This document shows, piece after piece, positions 41,701 through 50,859 of a DNA stretch of 64,000 bases. The DNA comes from Parapedobacter tibetensis (GTDB lineage: Bacteria > Bacteroidota > Bacteroidia > Sphingobacteriales > Sphingobacteriaceae). The notes below the pieces were generated by a model. It did not search any database and was not told where the DNA came from. It saw only the letters and a list, made by a program, of their open reading frames with translations. Position 1 is the first letter of the stretch. Each line of letters starts with the position of its first letter. A program made the position numbers and the translations under genes. The stretch covers positions 124,001 through 188,000 of the forward strand of contig NZ_JAMXBE010000001.1 in assembly GCF_024704835.1 (NCBI RefSeq), written 5' to 3'.

Positions 41701-42062
41701 AATACGCTACTTTCGCTTTACTATTTTCAACAAATAAGTAATTTTTTCTCTTGTAGTCGTATTTCCTATAATCGCTCTCCTATTAATAGTTTTGTTAAAA
41801 ACAAAAAATAATACTGGTCACAGTATTTGTCAAAAAAAGACAAAATTTTCAGAAAATCAAAGCTTTTGTTTTAATTTAATATTACTAAAGCTAAAAAGCA
41901 GTTCTTTTGTAACAAAGATTATCATCAAAACCACTGTTACGGCAACACACCAATTAGTCTCTACAGATGGAGCGCTAATCCTTCCTTATGCATTCAATGG
42001 CAACACCAAACCCCGCCCCTATACAGAAACGGGGGGTTATATGAATGAAATAAAATCGCTTG
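41701..42062. other. A/T-rich spacer with an inverted repeat
   Basis: Lies between the ECF sigma gene and the 3' end of glyA, both read leftwards. It contains AATACTG-GTCA-CAGTATT (41810-41827) and, near glyA, a GC-rich stretch with CCCC/GGGG words (about 42006-42038) that could be the glyA terminator. No gene is supported. Confidence 0.45.
41810..41827. promoter_or_regulatory. Inverted repeat AATACTGGTCACAGTATT
   Basis: 7-bp arms with 4-nt spacer, 110 bp upstream of the ECF sigma start. Could be an operator for that gene. Confidence 0.35.
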
Positions 42063-43334
42063 CTATTTATACAATGGATATTCCGCCATCATACTATTTA
42101 CTTTTTTGTGAATCTTTTCCAACTTCGTGTCGTCTTCGTGTTTCAACAACGCCAAATCGATGAGTTCTGCGATTTCTAACATCTGTTCTTCTTTGAGTCC
42201 ACGTGTAGTGATAGCAGCTGTACCCAAGCGGATGCCCGATGTCACGAATGGTGACTTATCATCAAATGGCACCATGTTCTTGTTGATGGTGATACCAGCT
42301 TTGCCAAGCGTTGCTTCAGCGGCCTTACCGCTAATTCCTTTATTGCGGAGGTCAATCAGCATCAAGTGATTGTCCGTCCCACCGGAAATGATTTTGTAAT
42401 CTTTATTGACAAAGGCTTGCGCTAAAGTGGCTGCATTTTTCTTCACTTGGATGATGTATTTCATATAGTCTTTACTGAGCGCTTCACCGAAAGCGATGGC
42501 TTTGGCAGCAATGATATGCTCCAAGGGGCCGCCCTGCGTACCGGGAAACACGGCCAAATCCAGCAAAGACGTGATACTCCGTATTTCGCCTTTAGGTGTT
42601 TTGATGCCCCAAGGGTTTTCGAAATCCTTACCCACCATAATGAGGCCACCGCGTGGACCTCGTAAGGTTTTATGGGTGGTGGTGGTCACCACATGGCAAT
42701 GCGGCAGCGGATCGTTGAGCAATCCACGGGCAATGAGTCCGGCTGGATGTGAAATATCGGCTAACACCAACGCTCCGATTTCATCGGCCACCCTACGTAT
42801 AAATGCGTAGTCCCAATCACGCGAATAGGCAGATGCACCGCAGATGATCACTTTCGGTTTTTCTTGTAGCGCTGTTTGCTCCAATTGTTTGTAGTCTATC
42901 AAACCCGTTTCCCTATCCACGCCATAGAATAATGGTCGGTAAAGCTTTCCGGAAAAATTGACGGGCGAGCCATGTGTAAGGTGCCCACCATGGGAGAGAT
43001 CGAAACCTAAAATCTTATCGCCGGGCTGTAAAAGCGCTAAAAAAACTGCGGCATTTGCCTGAGCTCCGGAATGTGGCTGCACATTTACCCACTCGGCATT
43101 GAAAAGTTCCTTGCCACGTTCGATGGCGATGGTCTCCACCTCATCCACCACTTCGCAACCGCCATAATAGCGTTTACCGGGCAAGCCTTCGGCATATTTA
43201 TTGGTCAATACCGAGCCAGCAGCCTCGAGTACCTGCTTACTTACAAAATTTTCAGATGCGATGAGTTCAATGCCTTCTTCCTGGCGTGCAAGTTCCTGAT
43301 CGATTAGCTTGAATAGGATTTTATCTCTTTTCAT
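42063..43334 (-). CDS. glyA: Serine hydroxymethyltransferase
   Basis: PLP enzyme that converts serine to glycine and loads tetrahydrofolate with a one-carbon unit. 423 residues. The PLP lysine is Lys 222 in [16 protein letters not shown]. Other family strips are [41 protein letters not shown] and [12 protein letters not shown]. The start at 43334 ([14 protein letters not shown]) is supported by a textbook promoter (TTG-N19-TATCTTTG) 35 bp upstream. Confidence 0.96.
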   Translation of the reverse strand: MKRDKILFKLIDQELARQEEGIELIASENFVSKQVLEAAGSVLTNKYAEGLPGKRYYGGCEVVDEVETIAIERGKELFNAEWVNVQPHSGAQANAAVFLALLQPGDKILGFDLSHGGHLTHGSPVNFSGKLYRPLFYGVDRETGLIDYKQLEQTALQEKPKVIICGASAYSRDWDYAFIRRVADEIGALVLADISHPAGLIARGLLNDPLPHCHVVTTTTHKTLRGPRGGLIMVGKDFENPWGIKTPKGEIRSITSLLDLAVFPGTQGGPLEHIIAAKAIAFGEALSKDYMKYIIQVKKNAATLAQAFVNKDYKIISGGTDNHLMLIDLRNKGISGKAAEATLGKAGITINKNMVPFDDKSPFVTSGIRLGTAAITTRGLKEEQMLEIAELIDLALLKHEDDTKLEKIHKKVNSMMAEYPLYK

Positions 43335-43369
43335 TATGGTATCAAAGAATTGAATGTTAAAAAGTTGCG

Positions 43370-43399
43370 CAAAGATATGATTTTGAATATAATATTCAA
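43370..43399 (-). promoter_or_regulatory. glyA promoter (TTG-N19-TATCTTTG)
   Basis: Read leftwards: TTG at 43399-43397, a 19-bp spacer, TATCTTTG at 43377-43370. Both boxes and the spacing fit the Bacteroidota consensus. The leader before ATG 43334 would be about 30 nt. Confidence 0.75.
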
Positions 43400-43923
43400 C
43401 CTACCATCTCATTTTTGATGGTTTTAAGTGTAAGATCATAATGGTTTTCATCCATTTCCGCAATGTGAGCAAGCAGTATCGTACTCAAGTCCTTCGCACT
43501 CGCTGTAGCAGGTAAACCAGCCATGGCATTTCGGATGAGCGCAACTGTGTTGTCTTTGATCTGTGTGGTGACGGACCAAGCCGTATCGCTCACATAGAGC
43601 TGTTGCGTAATATTGTGTTGGTACTCCGAGCGAATTTCATTGAATAAAATGCGCTGGAAATCCACTGCACTCATATTGGGTTCAAGCAAACGCACCAATA
43701 GATGAGAAGGGTTGATACGCTCAATGAACAACACGATACGTTCATAAGCCTGCAACCGCAATGGTAGTAGCTCCTTTTTGAAATCACGGTTTATATCCAA
43801 CGATTTCAATCGAAAAACATGGTTGTTATACTTGGGCCAAAAAAACCAATTGGCCATACCCACTACCACACTTCCTGCCAATATGTACTTGATGAGGTCA
43901 ACTAAAAACGCAATAATATCCAT
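43396..43923 (-). CDS. Conserved membrane-anchored protein, unknown function
   Basis: 175 residues. One N-terminal membrane helix (about 8-30, [22 protein letters not shown]) is followed by a soluble, mostly helical region ([32 protein letters not shown], then [23 protein letters not shown]). I recognise it as a conserved Bacteroidota hypothetical (possibly DUF7935) without known activity. Its stop codon lies at the -33 box of glyA. It is divergent from the IscA-like gene. Confidence 0.65.
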   Translation of the reverse strand: MDIIAFLVDLIKYILAGSVVVGMANWFFWPKYNNHVFRLKSLDINRDFKKELLPLRLQAYERIVLFIERINPSHLLVRLLEPNMSAVDFQRILFNEIRSEYQHNITQQLYVSDTAWSVTTQIKDNTVALIRNAMAGLPATASAKDLSTILLAHIAEMDENHYDLTLKTIKNEMVG

Positions 43924-43995
43924 TTGTAATGTTTATGATAATTGTTTGAGGAACGTAAAAATCTATAATGCTTCACAAAAGTGGGTATTTTTATG

Positions 43996-44003
43996 TATTT
44001 TTG
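43996..44003 (+). promoter_or_regulatory. Promoter of IscA-like gene, -7 element TATTTTTG
   Basis: TAnnTTTG match 30 bp before the ATG at 44034, in the spacer shared with the divergent membrane-protein gene. Confidence 0.45.
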
Positions 44004-44033
44004 TATGGTTAGAAGTTATTTATTTCAAACAAT

Positions 44034-44387
44034 ATGAGTACAGATACCCTTTCACCAACAGCACCAGTAACCTTGACAGCAGGAGCCATCAAAGAGCTCA
44101 AAAAGTTAAAGGAGCAACAGGAAATAGCAGACGATTTCGGATTGCGGGTAGGCGTTGAGGGCGGCGGATGTGCCGGAATGAACTATATATTGGGTTTTGA
44201 TCAAAAAAAAGAGGGTGACTCAGAATACGAGATTGGGGGCATCCGGATTTTCATGAACAAAGCGCACGGATTGTACCTTGCCGGCATGGAAATTGATTTC
44301 AAGAGCGGTTTGGATGCCCGCGGATTCACCTTCAATAATCCAAATGCAGAGAAAACCTGTGGTTGCGGGACGTCATTTTCTGCATAA
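44034..44387 (+). CDS. A-type iron-sulfur carrier (HesB/IscA/ErpA family)
   Basis: 117-residue protein that carries Fe-S clusters from the scaffold to target enzymes. The three conserved cysteines are Cys 46 (GGGCAGMNY) and Cys 109 and 111 (KTCGCGTSFSA). The N-terminal LTAGAIKELKKLKEQQ is usual for the family. Other isc or suf genes are not in this window, so whether it acts like IscA, SufA or ErpA cannot be decided. Confidence 0.92.
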   Translation: MSTDTLSPTAPVTLTAGAIKELKKLKEQQEIADDFGLRVGVEGGGCAGMNYILGFDQKKEGDSEYEIGGIRIFMNKAHGLYLAGMEIDFKSGLDARGFTFNNPNAEKTCGCGTSFSA

Positions 44388-44698
44388 CTACCAAAATCAT
44401 CATCGCCATTTTTCTATGTTCACCTTGATATAACCGCTTCGAAATAGGTGGGGGTGGCTATTCATGATTGGACAGCACCTTATGGATTATACGTGTGTTG
44501 TTAACCAATCGAGGAAATTAATATCAGAAGACTACCAGCTGTTTCTCCATCCTCATCCCCGTTTTATTCTTTTACCTCCCTTTCACCTTTCACCTTTATT
44601 ACCTATCTTTGCATCCTCATTTTCATTAGCATAAATAGCTTTTTAGCGCAATAGAGCGATCTCAATAAATCGGGAATGGTGTTGCAGACAAAACATTG
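44388..44698. other. 311-bp leader region of ileS
   Basis: No gene is supported. It contains the ileS promoter at 44604-44611, preceded by short TTTCACC direct repeats (44580-44593). The transcribed leader of about 80 nt shows no T-box-like stem or tRNA-binding element. Confidence 0.5.
44604..44611 (+). promoter_or_regulatory. ileS promoter, -7 element TATCTTTG
   Basis: Exact TAnnTTTG; the -33 area (TTTC) is degenerate. It would also drive the dksA-like gene and lspA. Confidence 0.6.
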
Positions 44699-47600
44699 AT
44701 GTACAAGGAATATAAACAGCTTAATCTGCCCGAAATCGGCAAAGAAATATTGGCTCATTGGCGAGCTGCAAATATCTTTGAAAAAAGTATCAGTTCTCGT
44801 CCCGAAAATAAGCCTTATACCTTTTACGAAGGGCCGCCATCAGCCAACGGTATGCCGGGCATTCATCATGTGATGGCACGGGCCATCAAGGATATTTTCT
44901 GTCGGTATAAAACCCTGAAGGGCTATCAGGTAAGGCGTAAGGGCGGATGGGACACACATGGCCTCCCCATCGAGCTCGCTGTGGAGAAGACCTTGGGCAT
45001 CACTAAGGAAGATATCGGCAAAACGATATCCGTGACCGACTATAATGCAGCCTGCCGTAAGGAGGTGATGAAATACACGGATGTGTGGAATGACCTGACC
45101 GAAAAAATGGGTTATTGGGTAGATTTGGAAAATCCGTACGTCACTTATGAGAATGAGTACATCGAAACGCTGTGGTGGATATTGAAAGAACTCTACAACG
45201 AAAACTTGTTGTATAAAGGCTATACTATCCAACCCTATTCCCCCGCAGCCGGCACAGGACTTAGCTCACATGAGCTTAACCAGCCCGGAACATATAAACA
45301 AATCAAGGATACGACCATCGTTGCCCAGTTCCGCATCAAAAAGGACCAAGTACATCCATTGATGAGCATCTTGTTTGAGGAAGAAAACGAAGATACAGCA
45401 TTCCTTGCCTGGACAACCACCCCTTGGACATTGCCGGCCAACAGTGCGTTGGTCGTGGGCAAAACCATCCGCTATGTCAAGGTCCGCACATTCAACCCAT
45501 ACACGTTTGAACCAATAAATGTGGTGCTAGCTAAAGATTTGGTGGGCAAGTACTTTAAACCGGAAGGCCAAAGCGCCTCCTTCCAAGACTACAAAAGCGG
45601 TGACAAAATTATCCCATGGGAAATCCGAGCCGAATTTTCGGGAGTGGAATTACTTAACCTTCGCTACCACCAATTACTTCCTTATGTCACCAACGAAGAA
45701 TTGGAGCAAAAGGCATTCCGTGTCATTGCCGGGGATTTCGTGACTACCGAAGACGGTACGGGCATCGTACACTCATCGGCCACGTTTGGGGCGGATGACT
45801 TCCGGGTCAGCAAGGAAAATGATGTGCCGGGCGTATTTATAAAAGACGAAAATGGCAAAGACGCACCCATTGTAGATAAGCGGGGACGCTTTGTGAAGGA
45901 CATGGGCGAATTTGGCGGACGCTTTGTGAAAGAAGAATATTACAGTGACGAAGAACGTGCTGCCGAAAGTTTCAAACCTACGGATGTGCTTATCGCTATC
46001 AAGCTGAAAGAAGAAAATAAAGCTTTTGAAGTAAAGAAATACGAACATAGTTACCCCCACTGCTGGCGGACAGACAAACCTGTATTGTATTATCCGTTAG
46101 ACAGTTGGTTTATCCGCACCACAGCGGTAAAAGAAGAGTTGGTAGCGCTCAACAAAACCATCAACTGGAAGCCCGAGGCTACTGGTACAGGCCGTTTTGG
46201 CAATTGGCTGGAAAATCTCGTGGATTGGAATCTTTCGCGTTCCCGGTATTGGGGTACACCGCTGCCCATCTGGCGCAGTGAAGATGAAAACGAAGAAATC
46301 TGCATCGGGTCCATTGATGAACTGAAATCGAAAATCGAGCGTAGCTTGGCTTCGGACTTGCTCAGCGAAGCTGAAAAAGCCAAGCTTCAAGCATACTTGG
46401 ATAAATTCGACACGAACCAATTGGATTTGCATCGCCCCTACGTAGACGATTTGGTATTGGTGTCTGATGCCGGGCAGAAACTATATCGTGAACCAGATCT
46501 CATTGATGTATGGTTTGATAGTGGTGCCATGCCGTTTGCCCAATGGGGGTTAGACAAGGAGAAACTAGCCGCTGGTAGCGAAACACCATTCAATGCGGGT
46601 TTTGAGGGAGCCTATCCGGCTGATTTCATTGCTGAAGGCGTAGATCAAACCAGGGGATGGTTTTTTACGTTACATGCCATTTCCACGATGTTGAGACGCT
46701 CAGTAGCGTTCAAAAACGTGGTGTCTAATGGCTTGGTATTAGATAAGAACGGCAATAAAATGTCAAAGCGCTTGGGCAATGCCGTGGATCCATTCACGAC
46801 TATCGAAAAATATAGTGCCGATGCCACCCGGTGGTACATGATCAGTAACGCTTCACCTTGGGACAATCTCAAATTCAACGAACAGGGGCTCGATGAAGTA
46901 CGCCGCAAATTTTTCGGTACACTGTACAATACTTATGCGTTCTTTGCCTTATATGCGAATATCGATAAGTTTGCTTATCAGGAAGCCGATTTATCCACCG
47001 AATCCCGTCCGGAAATAGATCGCTGGGTTATCTCCTTACTCAATAGCCTTACCAAGGAAGTGGATGGTTATTATGAGGACTTTGAGCCCACTAAAGCTGC
47101 TCGTGCCATACAGACGTTCGTAGATGAACACTTGAGCAATTGGTACGTACGTCTCAGCCGTAGGCGTTTCTGGAAAGGCGAGTACAGTGAAGACAAAATT
47201 TCGGCTTACCAAACCCTCTATACCTGCCTCAACACCATTGCCAAACTCATGGCACCTATAGCGCCGTTCTTCAGCGACCGGCTATATCTGGACTTAAACA
47301 ATGCAACGGGTAAGGAGCAGTCCGAATCAGTGCATCTGGCGGATTTTCCTGTGTACCAGGGGAACTTGGTAGACCAGGGGCTGGAAGAACGGATGGCCTT
47401 AGCGCAAGATATCTCTTCACTCACCCTGTCATTACGTAAGAAAACGGGCATCAACGTACGGCAACCACTCAACAAAATATTGCTCCCGGTGCTGGATGAC
47501 AAGTTCCGCAACAACGTGAATAACGTGAAGGAGCTGATTCTCTCGGAAACTAACATCAAGGAAATTGAGTTTATTACCGATACTTCGGGTATCATCAAAA

Positions 47601-48112
47601 AGAAGATAAAACCAAATTTCAAAACCCTTGGCCCAAAAGTGGGTAAGGACATGAAGTTGGTGGCCAATGCCATCCAGGCATTCACACCGGAAGACATTGC
47701 CACCTTGGAGCGTGAAGGAAAAGTTTCCATCCCCAATACGCAATATGCGATACAGCTGAGTGATGTGGAAATCATCGCTGAAGACGTTGCTGGATGGCAA
47801 GTGGCAAATTTGGGCGGGCTTACGGTCGCACTCGATGTGAATATCACGCCTGAGTTGAAAAACGAAGGCATCTCCCGCGAATTGGTAAACCGTATTCAAA
47901 ACATCCGCAAAGAGCGCGGGTTTGAAGTGACCGACCGGATAAGGGTGAGTTTGAGCAACATCCCTGACATTGCTGCCGCAACGAAAGATAATTTATCTTA
48001 TATTCGCACCGAGATATTGGCAGACTCTTTGATATTTGAGGATAGCCTTGCTATGGGTGATACCATAGAGATAGCTGAAAAGGAATTGAATGTATTAATC
48101 GAAAAAGTGTGA
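44699..48112 (+). CDS. ileS: Isoleucyl-tRNA synthetase with swapped HIGH motif (GIHH)
   Basis: Charges tRNA-Ile with isoleucine and proofreads valine. 1137 residues, the long form. The class I HIGH motif, normally HxGH, reads GIHH at residues 54-57 (PPSANGMPGIHHVMAR); the second signature is KMSKR at 687-691. The CP1 editing domain is present (AWTTTPWTLPANSALVV), as is the VDQTRGWF region. The GxHH swap is known from a subgroup of type 2 IleRS tied to strong mupirocin resistance. ATG 44699 is chosen over the TTG just before it. The dksA-like gene starts 4 bp later. Confidence 0.95.
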   Translation: MYKEYKQLNLPEIGKEILAHWRAANIFEKSISSRPENKPYTFYEGPPSANGMPGIHHVMARAIKDIFCRYKTLKGYQVRRKGGWDTHGLPIELAVEKTLGITKEDIGKTISVTDYNAACRKEVMKYTDVWNDLTEKMGYWVDLENPYVTYENEYIETLWWILKELYNENLLYKGYTIQPYSPAAGTGLSSHELNQPGTYKQIKDTTIVAQFRIKKDQVHPLMSILFEEENEDTAFLAWTTTPWTLPANSALVVGKTIRYVKVRTFNPYTFEPINVVLAKDLVGKYFKPEGQSASFQDYKSGDKIIPWEIRAEFSGVELLNLRYHQLLPYVTNEELEQKAFRVIAGDFVTTEDGTGIVHSSATFGADDFRVSKENDVPGVFIKDENGKDAPIVDKRGRFVKDMGEFGGRFVKEEYYSDEERAAESFKPTDVLIAIKLKEENKAFEVKKYEHSYPHCWRTDKPVLYYPLDSWFIRTTAVKEELVALNKTINWKPEATGTGRFGNWLENLVDWNLSRSRYWGTPLPIWRSEDENEEICIGSIDELKSKIERSLASDLLSEAEKAKLQAYLDKFDTNQLDLHRPYVDDLVLVSDAGQKLYREPDLIDVWFDSGAMPFAQWGLDKEKLAAGSETPFNAGFEGAYPADFIAEGVDQTRGWFFTLHAISTMLRRSVAFKNVVSNGLVLDKNGNKMSKRLGNAVDPFTTIEKYSADATRWYMISNASPWDNLKFNEQGLDEVRRKFFGTLYNTYAFFALYANIDKFAYQEADLSTESRPEIDRWVISLLNSLTKEVDGYYEDFEPTKAARAIQTFVDEHLSNWYVRLSRRRFWKGEYSEDKISAYQTLYTCLNTIAKLMAPIAPFFSDRLYLDLNNATGKEQSESVHLADFPVYQGNLVDQGLEERMALAQDISSLTLSLRKKTGINVRQPLNKILLPVLDDKFRNNVNNVKELILSETNIKEIEFITDTSGIIKKKIKPNFKTLGPKVGKDMKLVANAIQAFTPEDIATLEREGKVSIPNTQYAIQLSDVEIIAEDVAGWQVANLGGLTVALDVNITPELKNEGISRELVNRIQNIRKERGFEVTDRIRVSLSNIPDIAAATKDNLSYIRTEILADSLIFEDSLAMGDTIEIAEKELNVLIEKV

Positions 48113-48116
48113 AATT

Positions 48117-48503
48117 ATGGCAAATAATAGCGAAAAAACACGGTATAGTGATGTGGAATTACAGGAATTCAAAGGAATCATCTTGGAGAAACTCCGTGTG
48201 GCCAAAGAGGAATTATCTGCATTGACCAAGTCATTGAACAGCAGCAATGCCAATGGCACTGACGATACAGCAGGCACGTTCAAGACATTGGAAGATGGTT
48301 CTGCTACATTGGAGAAAGAACAAACCAATCAGTTGGCTGCACGCCAAAAGAAATTCATTGATAATTTGGAAGCAGCTTTGGTGCGAATCGAAAACAAAAC
48401 TTATGGTATTTGCCGCGAAACGGGCAAACTCATCCAAAAAGAACGTCTCCGTGCTGTACCTCACACCACATTGAGTATGGAAGCCAAATTGAAACAGTAT
48501 TAA
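48117..48503 (+). CDS. TraR/DksA-type protein lacking a full zinc finger
   Basis: 128 residues with an N-terminal coiled-coil region (LRVAKEELSALTKSLNSS, then QLAARQKKFIDNLEAALVRI) and the DksA-like end YGICRETGKLIQKERLRAVPHTTLSME. Classical DksA has four zinc-binding cysteines; only one remains here (GICRETG). This variant is common in Bacteroidota and may still bind RNA polymerase, but zinc-dependent folding is unlikely. Its gene lies 4 bp after ileS and 25 bp before lspA, so all three are probably one operon. Confidence 0.85.
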   Translation: MANNSEKTRYSDVELQEFKGIILEKLRVAKEELSALTKSLNSSNANGTDDTAGTFKTLEDGSATLEKEQTNQLAARQKKFIDNLEAALVRIENKTYGICRETGKLIQKERLRAVPHTTLSMEAKLKQY

Positions 48504-48528
48504 CAAAGCTATCAGCTTTAGCTAAAAC

Positions 48529-49179
48529 ATGAAAGGCTATACCAAACCCTTTATACTGATTATATCAGTAATTCTGATAGACCAGCTTTCCAAGTTATGG
48601 ATCAAATTGAACATGACGCTTGGACAAGAGTACAACATCATTGGCGATTGGTTTATCATCCATTTTACTGAGAATAATGGCATGGCCTTCGGGCTTGAAT
48701 TTGGTGGCGAAGCAGGCAAGTTGGCGCTGTCTCTATTCCGTATAGCCGCGGTCATTGGCATTGGATACGGATTGCATTACATGGTCAAGAGGAAATACCA
48801 CCGTGGTTTTATCCTCAATGTGTCACTCATATTTGCCGGGGCATTAGGTAATATTATAGACTCCACACTGTATGGACTGATATTCAGTGAAAGTACTTGG
48901 TTTGAAACCGCTAAACTTTTTCCGGCCGAGGGTGGATACGCAAGTTTGCTCCATGGAAAAGTGGTAGACATGTTATACTTCCCCATTTTCAAAGGCAATT
49001 TTCCCTCATGGTTCCCAATATGGGGTGGCGAAGATTTCCTGTTTTTCAGACCAGTATTCAACATTGCTGATTCGGCCATCACCGTAGGTGTGATTCTTAT
49101 CCTATTCTATCAAAAACGCTATTTCAAGGAAGAGGTTCTAGAACCCGCAAGCTACAACAGCGAAGTCGTAGAAGATTAA
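48529..49179 (+). CDS. lspA: Lipoprotein signal peptidase
   Basis: Inner-membrane aspartyl protease that cleaves the signal peptide of prolipoproteins. 216 residues, longer than the roughly 165-residue E. coli enzyme because of an insert between helices (SESTWFETAKLFPAEGGYASLLHGKVVDMLYFP). The catalytic aspartates are in GALGNIIDS and FNIADSAITVG; FTENNGMAFGLEF is the conserved loop. Many lipoproteins are encoded in this window (ankyrin protein, LptC, the prolyl oligopeptidase). Confidence 0.92.
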   Translation: MKGYTKPFILIISVILIDQLSKLWIKLNMTLGQEYNIIGDWFIIHFTENNGMAFGLEFGGEAGKLALSLFRIAAVIGIGYGLHYMVKRKYHRGFILNVSLIFAGALGNIIDSTLYGLIFSESTWFETAKLFPAEGGYASLLHGKVVDMLYFPIFKGNFPSWFPIWGGEDFLFFRPVFNIADSAITVGVILILFYQKRYFKEEVLEPASYNSEVVED

Positions 49180-49219
49180 TGTTTTCCTATTATACGGTCA
49201 AAGACCACGCGACATTGAC

Positions 49220-50674
49220 TCAAACATCGTAGGTCGTTGAAGAAGTTTCTCCTCCTCTACCTGTCCAATTCGAGTGGAAAAACTCACCACGCGGTTTATC
49301 AACCCGTTCATAAGTATGGGCACCGAAATAATCACGCTGGGCCTGCAACAAATTAGCCGGCAGCCGCTCACAGCGGTAACCATCATAATAAATCAATCCA
49401 GCACTCAAGCAAGGCACCGGTATACCATTCGTAATTGCCGTAGCAACCACCTTTCTCCAACCGCTTTGAGCAGCCTGTATTTTCTCTTTGAAGAAATCAT
49501 CCAAAATCAAATTCTGCAAATCTGGATTGTTATCAAACGCCTCTTTGATTTTCCCCAAGAATGCCGATCGAATGATGCAGCCTTCGCGCCACATTAAGGC
49601 AATGCTACCATAATTCAGCTCCCACCCATATTCCTCGGCGGCCGCGACCATCATTTGATAGCCCTGTGCATAGGATATCACCTTAGCTGCATATAAGGCA
49701 TCACTTAGATCGTTGATGAAGGCTTGCCGATCTCCATCAAACGCGGGGGTAGGCCCATTCAGCACGTTAGACGCGGCCACACGTTCATTCTTCAAGGCCG
49801 AAAGGCAACGAGCAAATACAGATTCAGCAATTAGCGTAAGCGGAACACCCAACTCAAGCGCCACAGTGCCTGTCCACTTACCTGTTCCTTTTTGTCCGGC
49901 GGTATCTAGGATTTTGTCAACCATCGGTTGACCATCTTCATCTTTGAACGCCAGGATATCTCGCGTAATTTCAACCAAGTAGCTATCCAGCTCTCCTTCA
50001 TTCCATTCCTTAAATACCTCATGCATTTCATCAGGGGTCATGCCTAGCACCTCTTTCATCATGTGATAAATCTCATTAATCAACTGCATGTCGCCATATT
50101 CAATGCCGTTGTGCACCATCTTGACGAAATGCCCGGCACCACCATCCCCTACCCAATCACAGCACGGGGAACCATCTTCCACTTTAGCCGCAATGGCCTG
50201 GAATATCGGCTTCACGGCAGGCCATGCTGCTTTCGAGCCCCCTGGCATAATGGATGGGCCCAAGAGGGCTCCTTCCTCACCTCCGGATACACCAGTACCT
50301 ATAAAAAGTAGCTCCTTGCTCTCCACATATTTTGTCCGCCGTTCGGTATCCGGGAAATAGGAGTTACCACCATCAATAATAATGTCACCGGGTTCCAAAT
50401 GTGGAATGAGGAGCTCAATGAAGTCATCTACAGGTTTCCCGGCTTTGACCATCAACATAACCTTGCGGGGGCGTTTAAGCGATTGAATCAAATCCGTTAT
50501 GGAAGTCGCTCCATATATATTTTTGCCTTTCGCTCTACCATTGACAAAACGTGTTACCTTATCCACTGTACGGTTGTATGCCGTTACATGGAAACCTTTA
50601 CTCTCCATATTCAGAATGAGGTTCTCACCCATCACGGCGATACCTATGACGCCTATATCGGATATTTCTTGCAT
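49220..50674 (-). CDS. gnd: 6-phosphogluconate dehydrogenase, decarboxylating
   Basis: Third step of the oxidative pentose phosphate pathway: 6-phosphogluconate to ribulose 5-phosphate, CO2 and NADPH. 484 residues. The Rossmann motif is IGVIGIAVMGENLILNM, and the substrate/catalytic region has GTGVSGGEEGALLGPSIMPGG and MVHNGIEYGDMQLINEIY (Lys/Asn signature). GTGKWTGTVALELGVP and RDYFGAHTYERVD are conserved downstream. The start at 50674 suits the promoter at 50713-50741; an in-frame ATG at 50704 is possible. Confidence 0.94.
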   Translation of the reverse strand: MQEISDIGVIGIAVMGENLILNMESKGFHVTAYNRTVDKVTRFVNGRAKGKNIYGATSITDLIQSLKRPRKVMLMVKAGKPVDDFIELLIPHLEPGDIIIDGGNSYFPDTERRTKYVESKELLFIGTGVSGGEEGALLGPSIMPGGSKAAWPAVKPIFQAIAAKVEDGSPCCDWVGDGGAGHFVKMVHNGIEYGDMQLINEIYHMMKEVLGMTPDEMHEVFKEWNEGELDSYLVEITRDILAFKDEDGQPMVDKILDTAGQKGTGKWTGTVALELGVPLTLIAESVFARCLSALKNERVAASNVLNGPTPAFDGDRQAFINDLSDALYAAKVISYAQGYQMMVAAAEEYGWELNYGSIALMWREGCIIRSAFLGKIKEAFDNNPDLQNLILDDFFKEKIQAAQSGWRKVVATAITNGIPVPCLSAGLIYYDGYRCERLPANLLQAQRDYFGAHTYERVDKPRGEFFHSNWTGRGGETSSTTYDV

Positions 50675-50712
50675 AGTTAAGGTGTTAAATTCTTTGCTTT
50701 CCAATTCGTTCC

Positions 50713-50741
50713 CAAAGTTATACTTTACAGACTAAGAACAA
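50713..50741 (-). promoter_or_regulatory. gnd promoter (TTG-N18-TAACTTTG)
   Basis: Read leftwards: TTG at 50741-50739, 18-bp spacer, TAACTTTG at 50720-50713. The leader is about 35 nt to ATG 50674 but near zero to ATG 50704. Confidence 0.65.
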
Positions 50742-50859
50742 CTATAAAAGTGATGAAAATATTGTACTTTTATACATAGAGACTGGGGGATACAAAGAAA
50801 TCGTTTTTTGCAGCATTGTAAAGTAAAACGTACTTTAGCATTAAACAAACCAATATCAA

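Noticed and set aside
44388-44698. T-box leader before ileS
   Set aside because: No stem with a T-box sequence or specifier loop is visible, and T-boxes are not expected in Bacteroidota; the leader after the promoter is only about 80 nt.
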